DNA of 64,000 nucleotides from Chloroflexus aggregans DSM 9485 (GTDB taxonomy: Bacteria; Chloroflexota; Chloroflexia; Chloroflexales; Chloroflexaceae): NCBI RefSeq assembly GCF_000021945.1, contig NC_011831.1, positions 3,857,353-3,921,352 on the forward strand. The letters run 5' to 3'. Shown one piece after another: positions 44,401 through 53,470 of this stretch. The translations under genes and the position numbers were made by a program. The stretch's first letter is position 1. Each line of letters opens with the position of its first letter. The notes under the pieces were generated by a model. It was given only the letters and a program-made list of their open reading frames with translations, made no database searches and was not told the origin of the DNA.

Positions 44401-45348
44401 TTACGACGGAAAAATGATCAATACCCCTAATACGGTTATACCCCACAACACGATACTCAACGCTAACGGACGATCTTGCAACACCAGATCTTCGGGTGCG
44501 CCACCCCCGTCGCGCTGATGGATCAAATACAGGTAGCGAAAGATCGCATAGACCACAAATGGGATGGTGATCATGAGCATCGGAAACGGCTCTTTTGGGG
44601 CAACAGGTGCCGAAAAGGCTGTCATGCTGTACGCCATCACGATGCTCGCTGTAACGATTGCCTGCATCTGATCGAGCAACGGGATCGAATACTCGTCAAG
44701 AATGCGCCGATGATTGCCGGCCCCATCTTCGAGTAACTTTAATTCGTGACGACGTTTACCAATACCGAGAAACAGGGCAAGTAGCCCCATACAAACGATC
44801 AGCCACGGGGTGATAATAATATCGATAACCGCAGCACCGGCAATCGCTCGTAAAATAAATCCGGCGGCAATAATTAAGATATCGAAAATAACGATATTTT
44901 TCAGCCAGAAACTATAAAGAAAACCCTGCACAATCACATAGATGGCTAGGATAAGAGCAAAATCGAGATCACCGTCGATCCAGATGGCAAAGGGAAAGAC
45001 GGTGATAATCAAAGCAATAGCAGTTACCGTGGCGAGGGTAGGACTAAGTAAGCCGGCGGCGAGCGGACGATAACGCTTTTTCGGGTGAGCGCGATCTTTT
45101 TCGATATCGACAAGATCGTTAATCAGATAAATCGCACTTGCCGCTATACAAAACGCGATAAACGCACCGATAACTCGCAAGAGCTGTATCGGTTCGGTGT
45201 ACCACAGTCGTTCTTCCGAAAAGGCAATTGCGGCGAAGACAAAGATATTCTTGATCCACTGCCGTGGACGCATTGTCCGCAACAACGCGCGGAGTGACTG
45301 GATACTCAGCGGGGTGGTGCGTTCAATTGATTGAGAAAAATCTTTCAT
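44401..45348 (-). CDS. UbiA-family prenyltransferase, decaprenyl-phosphate phosphoribosyltransferase-like
   Basis: This 315-residue protein has eight or nine TM helices and the metal-binding motif NDLVDIEKDRAHPKKRYRP, a version typical of DPPR synthase, which adds phosphoribose to polyprenyl phosphate for cell-wall arabinose. A second acidic loop (around DEYSIPLLDQM) also fits. ATG 45348 is chosen because AGGG lies upstream; the longest frame (45399) begins upstream of a promoter -10 element at 45390-45395. The IPK gene follows 6 nt later, suggesting a polyprenyl-lipid unit. Confidence 0.85.
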   Translation of the reverse strand: MKDFSQSIERTTPLSIQSLRALLRTMRPRQWIKNIFVFAAIAFSEERLWYTEPIQLLRVIGAFIAFCIAASAIYLINDLVDIEKDRAHPKKRYRPLAAGLLSPTLATVTAIALIITVFPFAIWIDGDLDFALILAIYVIVQGFLYSFWLKNIVIFDILIIAAGFILRAIAGAAVIDIIITPWLIVCMGLLALFLGIGKRRHELKLLEDGAGNHRRILDEYSIPLLDQMQAIVTASIVMAYSMTAFSAPVAPKEPFPMLMITIPFVVYAIFRYLYLIHQRDGGGAPEDLVLQDRPLALSIVLWGITVLGVLIIFPS

Positions 45349-45389
45349 TTCAACCCTATGTGACATCGCTGCGATGCGCATTTGTCTTG

Positions 45390-45398
45390 ATTGTACCA
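45390..45398 (-). promoter_or_regulatory. Extended -10 promoter for the ubiA-IPK-spoIIM operon
   Basis: The minus strand has TGGTACAAT (TG at 45398-45397, TACAAT 45395-45390). Transcription would begin near 45383 and exclude start codons upstream of that. Confidence 0.45.
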
Positions 45399-45431
45399 CG
45401 AGTAATTAACCGCTCGTGCAGGTGATGGTGT

Positions 45432-45460
45432 TTGCTCAACTTCCCTCATTCGTGTACAAT
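45432..45460 (+). promoter_or_regulatory. Sigma-70-type promoter for rdgB
   Basis: TTGCTC (45432-45437) and TACAAT (45455-45460) are spaced 17 nt, 51 nt before the rdgB start. Confidence 0.55.
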
Positions 45461-45510
45461 GGCGCATAGACTATTGTTAACTGCACAATCAGGTAATTCA
45501 TCTTTGCATC

Positions 45511-46116
45511 ATGCGCGAATTGTTAATCGCTACCCACAATCTGGGAAAATTACGCGAGTTTGCTGCGATCTTTGCCGATCTCAACTTGCGGCTCTACTCC
45601 TTGAACGATCTCGGTATTACTACTGTGATTGAGGAGACCGGGCAGACATTTGCTGAGAACGCACGGCTAAAGGCCGAGGGTTACCGAGCGTTAAGTGGCT
45701 TACCGACACTCGCCGATGATAGTGGACTAGAGGTAGCGGCACTAGGTGGTGCGCCGGGTGTCTATTCTTCCCGTTACGGTGGAGTAACAGGTGCAGCGCA
45801 GTTGCAGTATCTGCTCGATCAAATGCGTGATATACCGTGGCACCAGCGTGTAGCACGTTTCGTCTGTGTGATCGCTATCGCTCATCCCGATCATCCTACC
45901 GAGTTGGTCGAAGGTGTTCTCTCTGGAGTGATCGAGTTCGCTCCCCGGGGGATTGGTGGGTTTGGATATGACCCTCTCTTTTATGTGCTCGATGAAGATG
46001 CAACTTTAGCAGAGCTAAGTATCGAACGAAAAAATCAGATCAGTCATCGTGCCCAAGCGGCCCGTGCTGCACGTGAGATATTGGCCCGTTGGCAAAGCAT
46101 GACCATCAATCCGTAG
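45511..46116 (+). CDS. rdgB: Non-canonical purine NTP pyrophosphatase (RdgB/HAM1)
   Basis: This 201-residue enzyme starts MRELLIATHNLGKLREF and has TFAENARLKAE, LADDSGLEVAAL and the basic GIGGFGYDPLF motif. It removes ITP, XTP and similar nucleotides from the pool. All family motifs are present at normal length. ilvE follows 68 nt later behind a hairpin. Confidence 0.95.
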   Translation: MRELLIATHNLGKLREFAAIFADLNLRLYSLNDLGITTVIEETGQTFAENARLKAEGYRALSGLPTLADDSGLEVAALGGAPGVYSSRYGGVTGAAQLQYLLDQMRDIPWHQRVARFVCVIAIAHPDHPTELVEGVLSGVIEFAPRGIGGFGYDPLFYVLDEDATLAELSIERKNQISHRAQAARAAREILARWQSMTINP

Positions 46117-46121
46117 GAACG

Positions 46122-46154
46122 ACTGGTTGTGCGTTTCTGGATTGGACAACCGGT
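46122..46154. terminator. Hairpin after rdgB
   Basis: ACTGGTTGT (46122-46130) and ACAACCGGT (46146-46154) form a 9-bp stem with one wobble, just after the rdgB stop and before ilvE. Confidence 0.45.
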
Positions 46155-46184
46155 TGTGTGTGCTCACAATAAAGGAGATGATCA

Positions 46185-47105
46185 ATGCCGATCCAAAAAA
46201 TGGATTACATCTGGTTCAACGGTGAGCTGGTGGAATGGGATAAAGCAACCGTTCACGTTATGGCGCATGTTATCCATTACGGCACCAGCTTTTTTGAGGG
46301 TATTCGCTGTTATGAGACGCCGCAGGGGCCGGCCATTTTCCGTCTCACCCCTCATATGCAGCGGCTTATCGATTCGGCCAAGATCTATCGCACTACTATC
46401 CCCTATACGCTCGACCAGTTGGTAGCAGCAGTCAAGGAGACGGTACGCGCTAATCGTTTACGTTCTGGCTACATCCGGCCCGTCGTTTTCCGGGGTTATG
46501 GCGAGATTGGTGTAAATCCGCTGAACAATCCGGTTGAGGTTGCCATCGCCACGATCGAATGGGGAAAATATCTCGGCGCTGAAGCAATGGAACAGGGGGT
46601 CGATGTCTGCATTTCGTCGTGGAACCGCTTTGCCCCGAATACCATGCCGGCCCTAGCGAAGGCGGGTGGCAATTACATGAACTCACAGTTGATCAAAATG
46701 GAAGCGTTGACGAACGGTTACGCTGAGGGCATCGCGCTTGATGCTGATGGTCATGTGAGCGAGGGTAGTGGCGAGAATCTGTTTCTGGTGCGTAACGGTA
46801 TCGTTTATACCCCACCGCTCACCTCTTCCATCCTGAGCGGTATTACCCGCGATACGGTGATGACCCTCTTGCGCGATCTGGGGATCGAAGTGCGTGAACA
46901 GATACTGCCACGCGAGATGCTCTATCTGGCCGACGAACTCTTCTTCACCGGGACAGCAGCAGAGATCACACCGATCCGTTCGGTCGATCGCATCCCAATC
47001 GGTACAGGCCGGCGTGGGCCGATTACTGCCGCAGTCCAGGCAGCCTTCTTTGGAATTGTTCAGGGTGAGCAGCCTGATCGCTACGGATGGCTGGAATACG
47101 CCTGA
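46185..47105 (+). CDS. ilvE: Branched-chain amino acid aminotransferase
   Basis: This 306-residue fold-type IV PLP enzyme has [20 protein letters not shown], the PLP lysine in [13 protein letters not shown], and [12 protein letters not shown], followed by [12 protein letters not shown]. It interconverts Leu/Ile/Val and their 2-oxo acids. AAGGAGATG precedes ATG 46185. Confidence 0.96.
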   Translation: MPIQKMDYIWFNGELVEWDKATVHVMAHVIHYGTSFFEGIRCYETPQGPAIFRLTPHMQRLIDSAKIYRTTIPYTLDQLVAAVKETVRANRLRSGYIRPVVFRGYGEIGVNPLNNPVEVAIATIEWGKYLGAEAMEQGVDVCISSWNRFAPNTMPALAKAGGNYMNSQLIKMEALTNGYAEGIALDADGHVSEGSGENLFLVRNGIVYTPPLTSSILSGITRDTVMTLLRDLGIEVREQILPREMLYLADELFFTGTAAEITPIRSVDRIPIGTGRRGPITAAVQAAFFGIVQGEQPDRYGWLEYA

Positions 47106-47174
47106 CCGGATCATCGTTGAACTCGGTGCGTGTTCTCTTCTAACCCGTCTGACTGATGCCGGGAGCGAGTGGCG

Positions 47175-47209
47175 CAACACTGATGCACCTCCTCTTGGCA
47201 TCAGTGTTG
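47175..47209 (+). terminator. Strong hairpin after ilvE
   Basis: CAACACTGATGC (47175-47186) pairs perfectly with GCATCAGTGTTG (47198-47209) around an 11-nt loop. No long U-run follows, and it lies 16 nt upstream of the next promoter. Confidence 0.65.
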
Positions 47210-47224
47210 TATGGTTGGAGACCA

Positions 47225-47254
47225 TTGCCAGTTCTGGACAACATGCCGTATAAT
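47225..47254 (+). promoter_or_regulatory. Near-consensus promoter for the ABC ATPase gene
   Basis: TTGCCA (47225-47230) and TATAAT (47249-47254) are 18 nt apart. Transcription near 47261 gives a leader of about 28 nt. Confidence 0.65.
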
Positions 47255-47288
47255 ACACATATATCTGTGCAAATGGTGTCTATATATA

Positions 47289-47996
47289 ATGCAAATACTT
47301 GACAAAACTGTCATCCGGTGTGATCGGGTTACGAAAACCTATACCGAGGGCGATGTGCAGCGCACGGTACTGCACGACATCACGATCACGGTCACTGCCG
47401 GTGAGTTCGTTGTGTTGCTCGGCAAGAGTGGTAGTGGGAAAAGCACCCTGCTGAATCTGGTGAGCGGGATCGATACCCCCACATCGGGGACGATCTGGGT
47501 GGCCGGTCAGCGGCTCGATCAGCTTAGTGAACGTGAACGAACGCTGTTTCGCCGTCGTTCCATCGGGTTTGTGTTTCAATTCTACAACCTTGCCCCCACG
47601 CTGACGGCATTGGAAAATGTTCTGTTACCGCTGGAGTTGAACGGTCAACGCGGTGTGGCAGCGCGGTCGGCAGCTTTAGCCATGCTCGATGCGGTCGGAT
47701 TGGCCAATCGCGCTCATACCTACCCCGACCGTCTGAGCGGTGGCGAACAGCAGCGGGTGGCAATCGCGCGGGCGCTGGTACATAATCCCGATCTTGTGTT
47801 AGCCGATGAACCGACCGGCAATCTGGATAGCGACACAGGTGCGCAAGTGCTCGATCTGCTCGATAGGCTTACTCGTCAGGTGGGTAAAACTCTCGTGATG
47901 GTGACCCATAGTCGTGAGATGATCGGGGTCGCCGACCGGGTCTTGCAATTACGCAATGGTCGAATGTTTGAAGAGGCTTCATTGCCAATACAATGA
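47289..47996 (+). CDS. ABC transporter ATP-binding protein, MacB/LolD type
   Basis: This 235-residue ATPase has Walker [11 protein letters not shown]-loop FQFYNLAP, signature [15 protein letters not shown], Walker [13 protein letters not shown] and the H-loop THSREM. The MacB/LolD pattern normally pairs with FtsX-like permeases, but none adjoins. ATG 47289 is chosen: the upstream in-frame extension precedes the promoter start. No clear Shine-Dalgarno. Confidence 0.9.
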   Translation: MQILDKTVIRCDRVTKTYTEGDVQRTVLHDITITVTAGEFVVLLGKSGSGKSTLLNLVSGIDTPTSGTIWVAGQRLDQLSERERTLFRRRSIGFVFQFYNLAPTLTALENVLLPLELNGQRGVAARSAALAMLDAVGLANRAHTYPDRLSGGEQQRVAIARALVHNPDLVLADEPTGNLDSDTGAQVLDLLDRLTRQVGKTLVMVTHSREMIGVADRVLQLRNGRMFEEASLPIQ

Positions 47997-48127
47997 GTAG
48001 CTTGTTAGCCGTAAGTGATGAGATATTCAGCCGATTGCAAGGCGTATTGGTTACTGTAGCCTTGTGACCGGCATCTATATGATAAAGAGGTGTAGTCAAT
48101 TTTGAAATATAAGGAGGTACGTAACGC

Positions 48128-48325
48128 ATGATCCATACCAACCACCATACAACCCCCAAAGCCCCACGCTGGATCAAGACTGAAGCAGGTTTGTGGGCGT
48201 GGGCTACCAATGAAGAGTGGCGCCGCTTCGCCGATCGGGCGCTGAGTGTGAGTGAACGTCAGCGACTGTTGGAAGAAGCCGAGCGGCTCCATGCTCAGAA
48301 GATGGCTTTCGCCGACCACGCCTAG
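48128..48325 (+). CDS. Small hypothetical protein
   Basis: This 65-residue protein starts MIHTNHHTTPKAPRW and continues into an amphipathic, charged helix (EEWRRFADRALSVSERQRLLEEAERL). A strong AAGGAGGT lies about 11 nt before the ATG, and a perfect terminator hairpin follows. I do not recognise a family. It is probably real because both signals frame it. Confidence 0.65.
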   Translation: MIHTNHHTTPKAPRWIKTEAGLWAWATNEEWRRFADRALSVSERQRLLEEAERLHAQKMAFADHA

Positions 48326-48350
48326 GAGCGGGGAGCGGTGCAAGATACTT

Positions 48351-48374
48351 GCGGGTGGTAATCGTACCACCCGC
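48351..48374. terminator. Bidirectional terminator between the small ORF and pknB
   Basis: GCGGGTGGTA-ATCG-TACCACCCGC is a perfect 10-bp stem with a tetraloop, between two convergent genes. Confidence 0.85.
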
Positions 48375-48405
48375 ATCATAGTTTAAGCGGAAAATGCGCT
48401 CATTC

Positions 48406-50202
48406 CTATTCCTCTGCTCTCACCCCCAGGATGATCCGACTGCCACGTGGAATATAATCACCGTTGTTGAGGCCAATGTAACTGCTCCCGGCTTCGCGGG
48501 CGGCGCTCACAACTTGATTCGGTGCATAGCGGTCAAAGTCGGGAATACGATCACGTCCTTGCACATCGACAAATACGAGGATGATACCCGGCGTATTGGC
48601 TAAAATGGCTTCTGCCTCGGCACGGCTGCGACCGATGACATCGGGAAAGCGCACGACATCGCCTAAGCTGACGTAGATCGTTACCGGATCACCCTGTGGA
48701 ATGCGCAGCGTAGCACTCGGTGCTTGCCTGATGACGAAACCGGTATCAATCGTTGGATGCGGTTCCTTAACAGTCTCCACGAGAAAGCCGGCGGCGCGCA
48801 ATTGATTAGCGGCAATGTCTTCGCGGGTACCGATCACATTCGGTACTTCCACCAGCAATGGCCCTAAACTAACGGTGTACGATACCGGGCTGTTGATTTC
48901 CACAACAGTGCCGGGGGGTATGTTTTGCGTAATGACGATCCCCTGCGGTACATCACGGTTGTGTTCGCTGCTCGGTGCAGGGAGGAGCTGGTTTTGTTCT
49001 AATCGTTGACGTGCTTCGCCGTCGCTTAGCCCCACGAGGTCTGGCACAGTTGTGGTCGCAACGAGCGTCGATGTAGGGGTATCGGTCGTGCTTTGACCTC
49101 CGGGCGGTAGAGTCGTTGCGGGGCGTGTTGGGTTGTTTACAAACAGATTGTTAAAAAACCCGGTACTGATTAGAAAGACGACGGCCAATACGCCAACGAG
49201 CATGAGCATCCCGACGAAAAATACACCGCATCCCAAGCCTTCTTGCCGAGAACTGCGTACTGTAGCTTGCCGAGGGCCAGGAATCGTCACCGGACGAGCG
49301 GCGGTGATTTGTGCCGACCGTGGTGGGTTGGGTATGCGCGCCGGTGACGGTTCGAGTTGCGGATTAACGACGGTGGCTTGGGAGATCAGTTGTTCGTAGT
49401 TATGCAATTCCTCGGCCAGCTCCAGAGCCGTGCGTTGGCGTTGGGCCGGATCTTTGGCGAGTGCCCGCAGAATGATCGCTTCGAGGGCCGCCGGGATGTG
49501 GGGGTTATAACGACGCGGTGGTGGGGGAAGTTCGCTGATGTGCTTCATCACCACGGCAACCGGATTATCACCGGTGAACGGTAGCCGGCCGGTAAGCATT
49601 TCGTACAGCACTACGCCGACTGCATAAATGTCCGATTGTGGGGTTGCCGGGTGTCCTTGCGCTTGCTCAGGCGCAATGTAGTCAGCCGTGCCCAACGTAA
49701 TCCCGGTTTCGGTCATTGCCGTCGATAAATGACTTTTGGCAACACCGAAATCGGTGATCCGTACTTGCCCGTCATCGGTGACGATAATATTTTGTGGCTT
49801 AATATCGCGGTGAATCAGACCGGCGCGGTGGGCAGCGTGCAAGCCACGTGCGATCTGTTCGCCGATGCGCACGGCGCGTGGAATAGCGAACGGTGCTTCC
49901 CGGTTGATTAACTGCTTCAGCGTAACGCCGGCAACGTATTCCATCACAATATAATGTCGATCACCGTCCTGACCGACATCGTAGATGTCAACTAAGTTAG
50001 GATGGCTGACCATTGCCGCGGCGTGGGCTTCATGCCGAAACCGGGACAAGAAATCCGGGTCGGTCATTAGGTGTGGGTGTGGAATTTTTATCGCAACTGG
50101 GCGTTGGAGACGGCGATCACGGCCCAGATAGACCCGGGCCATTCCACCTTCACCCAGCAATTGTTCGATTTGATAACGACCGTCAAGGAGTTGTGGTTGC
50201 AT
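48406..50202 (-). CDS. pknB: Serine/threonine protein kinase with PASTA domains
   Basis: This 598-residue kinase has a kinase domain (about 10-270) with GEGGMARVY, K39, HRDIKPQN (D133) and DFG (151-153). A juxtamembrane linker and one TM helix (about 325-347) come next. Three extracellular PASTA repeats follow (about 388-450, 453-518, 519-596). PASTA modules bind muropeptides or lipid II, and the kinase regulates wall growth. This is the standard PknB/Stk1 layout. Nearby LCP and MurJ genes support a wall role. Confidence 0.96.
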   Translation of the reverse strand: MQPQLLDGRYQIEQLLGEGGMARVYLGRDRRLQRPVAIKIPHPHLMTDPDFLSRFRHEAHAAAMVSHPNLVDIYDVGQDGDRHYIVMEYVAGVTLKQLINREAPFAIPRAVRIGEQIARGLHAAHRAGLIHRDIKPQNIIVTDDGQVRITDFGVAKSHLSTAMTETGITLGTADYIAPEQAQGHPATPQSDIYAVGVVLYEMLTGRLPFTGDNPVAVVMKHISELPPPPRRYNPHIPAALEAIILRALAKDPAQRQRTALELAEELHNYEQLISQATVVNPQLEPSPARIPNPPRSAQITAARPVTIPGPRQATVRSSRQEGLGCGVFFVGMLMLVGVLAVVFLISTGFFNNLFVNNPTRPATTLPPGGQSTTDTPTSTLVATTTVPDLVGLSDGEARQRLEQNQLLPAPSSEHNRDVPQGIVITQNIPPGTVVEINSPVSYTVSLGPLLVEVPNVIGTREDIAANQLRAAGFLVETVKEPHPTIDTGFVIRQAPSATLRIPQGDPVTIYVSLGDVVRFPDVIGRSRAEAEAILANTPGIILVFVDVQGRDRIPDFDRYAPNQVVSAAREAGSSYIGLNNGDYIPRGSRIILGVRAEE

Positions 50203-50234
50203 GGTTACATCATCACCAGATTAAAGTGTTATGT

Positions 50235-50741
50235 TCATTCGATAATCACTTTCCAAGCCGGATTAGCCGTTGGCGTCGGGAGTGCGTCGAGGTGGGCTTC
50301 AAGCACTGCCAGGTTGACCACATCATCGCGATTGTACGTGAGAAGCGTTCGCAATGCCGTGTAATCACCGTACTGCTCATACCGTGCCCACAGCCGAGGT
50401 GCATCGCGCCCACTAAGACCGGTAGATGCGCGCGTAATGCCGAGTCGATCTTCGACCCCTTTGAGCCCGCCGCGTAACCCTCGCCGACGGCATTCGTGTA
50501 ACAGATCACGATGGTCAAATGCCGCTTTCAAATCGGCATTCAATTGACGTTTGATCGTCGGTAAATCGAAGCTGCTACCGTTAAACGTGACAATTGTTGA
50601 GATGCCTTCGAGTGCATTGTACAGCGTAATATCATAGATTCCACTGCTCACCAGTTGGATCGTACCGCGATCATGGCGGTAAATCCCGATGACACTGATC
50701 GTGCCGCTGTACGTAGTTTCGATGTCAAGATAGGCACGCAT
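50235..50741 (-). CDS. RNase H-like exonuclease domain protein (YprB type)
   Basis: This 168-residue protein starts MRAYLDIETTYSG, giving the DEDD motif Asp/Glu. FNGSSFDLPTIKRQL supplies the second Asp and YNRDDVVNLAVLE supplies the last acidic cluster. It is likely a metal-dependent 3'-5' exonuclease. It lies 32 nt upstream of pknB in the same direction. Confidence 0.82.
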   Translation of the reverse strand: MRAYLDIETTYSGTISVIGIYRHDRGTIQLVSSGIYDITLYNALEGISTIVTFNGSSFDLPTIKRQLNADLKAAFDHRDLLHECRRRGLRGGLKGVEDRLGITRASTGLSGRDAPRLWARYEQYGDYTALRTLLTYNRDDVVNLAVLEAHLDALPTPTANPAWKVIIE

Positions 50742-50828
50742 GCTCGTTCCTCTGACTGAGGCTTGCCAGCTTCATTATGGCATGTCAACGGCAAGGCGTC
50801 AACGCACGGTTGCAATGCCTTAAAGAAA

Positions 50829-50851
50829 ATTATTTAGAGGTGCTAAATAAT
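50829..50851. promoter_or_regulatory. Perfect palindrome upstream of the nucleoside hydrolase gene
   Basis: ATTATTTAG-AGGTG-CTAAATAAT has 9-bp perfect arms. It lies between the divergent RNase H-like and nucleoside hydrolase genes. A TATAGT at 50881-50886 lies 30 nt downstream. It looks like a repressor or activator dimer site. Confidence 0.6.
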
Positions 50852-50931
50852 CTATCCGAACCTCCCCAACAAAGATATGCTATAGTGATCAACGTTTGCA
50901 AGGTGTGATTTGTTTCTTGAGAGGCAGTCGT

Positions 50932-51891
50932 ATGAGTTCCACTGCACGCCGGATCATCCTCGATACCGACCCTGGCATTGATGACGCGCTCGCGATCTTG
51001 CTTGCCCTCGCCTCACCCGAAATCGAACTCATCGGTCTCAGTGTGGTTCACGGCAACTGCACGCTGGCCGAGGCCGTTGCCAATGGGTTGGCCGTACTGG
51101 AATTGGGCGGCGGTCACCACGTGCCGCTCTTTGCCGGTTGTGACCGGCCATTATTGCGCCCATTGACCACAGCCCACGACACGCACGGTCAAAGTGGGCT
51201 TGGCTATGCCCACTTGCCGACAGCCACCATTCAGCCGGCGCCGGGGCACGCGGTGGATTTTATCATCGACACCGTATTGGCGGCGCCCGGTGATGTGACC
51301 CTCGTGGCGGTGGGGCCACTCACAAACGTTGCGCTAGCACTGCGGAAAGAGCCACGTCTGGCCGGTGCATTGCGTGAAATTGTGATGATGGGTGGTGCGT
51401 TGCGTGCCGATGGTAATGTGACACCGCGGGCCGAGTTCAACGTTTTCGCCGACCCCCACGCGGCGCAGATCGTCTTTTCGGCGGGGGTACCCTTAGTGAT
51501 TATGCCGTGGGATATTACCCGACTCGTGCGGTTGCACGAAAGCGAAGTGCAGCGGTTGGCGGCGTCTGGCAAGCCCATCGGGCAATTTATTGCCGACGCG
51601 ACTCGCTTCTACATCGAGTTTCACCGTCGGTATTTCGGGTACGACGGTTGTGCTATCAACGATCCGGCAGCGTTGGCACTCGTGTTCTACCCTGATTTGG
51701 CAACATATGCCGATGTGTTTGTAACGGTGGAGACGTGTAGCCCGCTGACGATGGGGTTTACCGTCGCAGATTTTATGCTGAGTGATGGCCGTCGTCCGAA
51801 TGCGCGTGCGGTAGTGGCCTTTGATACGCCGCGCTTCCTCTCCTTGTTCACCGAGCGTATGCAAGCCCTTGAGCGACGGTTGTACGGGTGA
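50932..51891 (+). CDS. Inosine-uridine-type nucleoside hydrolase
   Basis: This 319-residue enzyme starts MSSTARRIILDTDPGIDDALAILL, whose Asp cluster binds calcium. It also has TLVAVGPLTNVALAL, IVMMGGALRADGNVTP and FNVFADPHAA. It cleaves the N-glycosidic bond of nucleosides to give base and ribose, for salvage. ATG 50932 follows GAGAGG. The preferred nucleoside is unknown. Confidence 0.92.
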   Translation: MSSTARRIILDTDPGIDDALAILLALASPEIELIGLSVVHGNCTLAEAVANGLAVLELGGGHHVPLFAGCDRPLLRPLTTAHDTHGQSGLGYAHLPTATIQPAPGHAVDFIIDTVLAAPGDVTLVAVGPLTNVALALRKEPRLAGALREIVMMGGALRADGNVTPRAEFNVFADPHAAQIVFSAGVPLVIMPWDITRLVRLHESEVQRLAASGKPIGQFIADATRFYIEFHRRYFGYDGCAINDPAALALVFYPDLATYADVFVTVETCSPLTMGFTVADFMLSDGRRPNARAVVAFDTPRFLSLFTERMQALERRLYG

Positions 51892-51905
51892 TGGAGGGCC
51901 TTGCT

Positions 51906-53459
51906 TTACACCCGCCGTAAACGCATTCGGATCACGTTTGCCAAAAAGGTCGCCGCTTCGAGACGCAGGACGATGGCGAGTAAGGTGTAGAGGGCGACAC
52001 CGATACTTCCGGCCACCACCACCTGCACGAGCGGCGGCCAACTACGCCCGAAGGCTACGATACCGCTGACCGCTAAGGCCATCAGCGCACTTGCCAGCAA
52101 TCCTTTCAGCATTGCCTCGCCGAGGCGTAAGCCGTTCAGCGGTAGCGAGCGTTGCAAAAGCCAGGCGGTGATGATCGCATGACCGATCCACTGCGCTGAA
52201 TTTCCCAAGACTAAGCCCAAAAAGCCTAGTGATGTCCATTCGGCCAATGGAATAGCTACGGCGACATAACACAGAATGGCTGCACCCTGAATCAGGTTGG
52301 GTGTCAGTGTATTTTTGCGCGCATAGAAAGCAAACAGCAGTATTTGGTCGATGGCTGCTGCCGGTAAGCCTGGTAAATAGTAGAGCAGCGCCAATGCCGT
52401 AATCGCAGTATCCTCGGCGCCAAATGCGCCTCGCTCGAAAAGGGTCGCTGTGATCGGTAAGCTTAGCGCTGCCAAACCGGCTGTTGCCGGTAAAATGAGC
52501 AAGAGCACTATTTTGAGGCCCATTGCCAGGGTGGATCGGAACGCCGCTTCATCACCGGTAGCGCTTTGGCGGGAGAGGGTTGGCAGTACGGCGAGTGCAA
52601 CTGCCGAGGCGACGAGACCCAATGGGAACTGGATCAGTGTCGTTGCGAAGCGCATTGTCGACAGGGCAGCCGGAAAGCCGGAGGCCAACCAACGGTCAAT
52701 GGTGACACCGATCAGCGAGAAACCGATTCCCAAGGTGACAGGGGCGTAGAGGCGCAAGATACGACGTACCGCCGGGTGGTGTATATCAAACCGGGGGCGG
52801 AATTGGGCATCGCGTAATCCCGGCAACTGGATCGCCAGTTGGGCGCAGGCGCCGAGTAGAGTCCCGGCGGCAAGACTCTTGATGCCGATGTAGGGAGCAA
52901 AAACGATGACTCCTACGATCATGCCGGCGTTAAAAGCAGCAGCGACAAAAGCCGGTAATAGGAAGCGACGTTGTGCGTGTAAAACTGCCGTCACGATGCC
53001 GGAAATACCCATCAGCGTGACGGCCGGCAAGAGCCAACCGACGAGTGCAATCGCTTCGGCTTGCAACGCAGATTCGGTGGGGCGTGAAAGCAGGGCAATG
53101 GCGAGTGGTGCTTGCCAGGCCAGCAGCGCGCCGGCAATGACCAGCGTAGTAAAAGCCAATGTGATCACCGTTGAGACAACGTACCAAAATTCAGTGCGAT
53201 CACGTTCGGCATATTCACTAAAGACCGGTACCAATGCTGCACTTACTGCGCCACTAATCAGCAGCTCGTACAATGCGTTGGGGAGCGTCCACGCGAGCGT
53301 AAACGCATCGACGGCCAACCCACGACTAAAGTAAGCGGCAATGATCGGTTCCCGAATCAATCCCAGCACACGGCTGGCGATATTACCCAGACTAATGAGT
53401 AATGCCGCCAGCGCGATACTGCGAAAGATGCTACCGGTGGAGGAGGAGGTTTCAGTCAC
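51906..53459 (-). CDS. murJ: Lipid II flippase MurJ
   Basis: This 517-residue MOP-superfamily membrane protein has about 14 TM helices, beginning LGNIASRVLGLIREPIIAAYFSRG. The TLPNALYELLISGAVSAALVPVFSEY segment with its essential charged residues follows. It flips lipid II outward for peptidoglycan synthesis. The start is GTG 53459. It lies 11 nt after the LCP gene, so both are probably one operon. Confidence 0.94.
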   Translation of the reverse strand: MTETSSSTGSIFRSIALAALLISLGNIASRVLGLIREPIIAAYFSRGLAVDAFTLAWTLPNALYELLISGAVSAALVPVFSEYAERDRTEFWYVVSTVITLAFTTLVIAGALLAWQAPLAIALLSRPTESALQAEAIALVGWLLPAVTLMGISGIVTAVLHAQRRFLLPAFVAAAFNAGMIVGVIVFAPYIGIKSLAAGTLLGACAQLAIQLPGLRDAQFRPRFDIHHPAVRRILRLYAPVTLGIGFSLIGVTIDRWLASGFPAALSTMRFATTLIQFPLGLVASAVALAVLPTLSRQSATGDEAAFRSTLAMGLKIVLLLILPATAGLAALSLPITATLFERGAFGAEDTAITALALLYYLPGLPAAAIDQILLFAFYARKNTLTPNLIQGAAILCYVAVAIPLAEWTSLGFLGLVLGNSAQWIGHAIITAWLLQRSLPLNGLRLGEAMLKGLLASALMALAVSGIVAFGRSWPPLVQVVVAGSIGVALYTLLAIVLRLEAATFLANVIRMRLRRV

Positions 53460-53470
53460 AGATCTACTAA

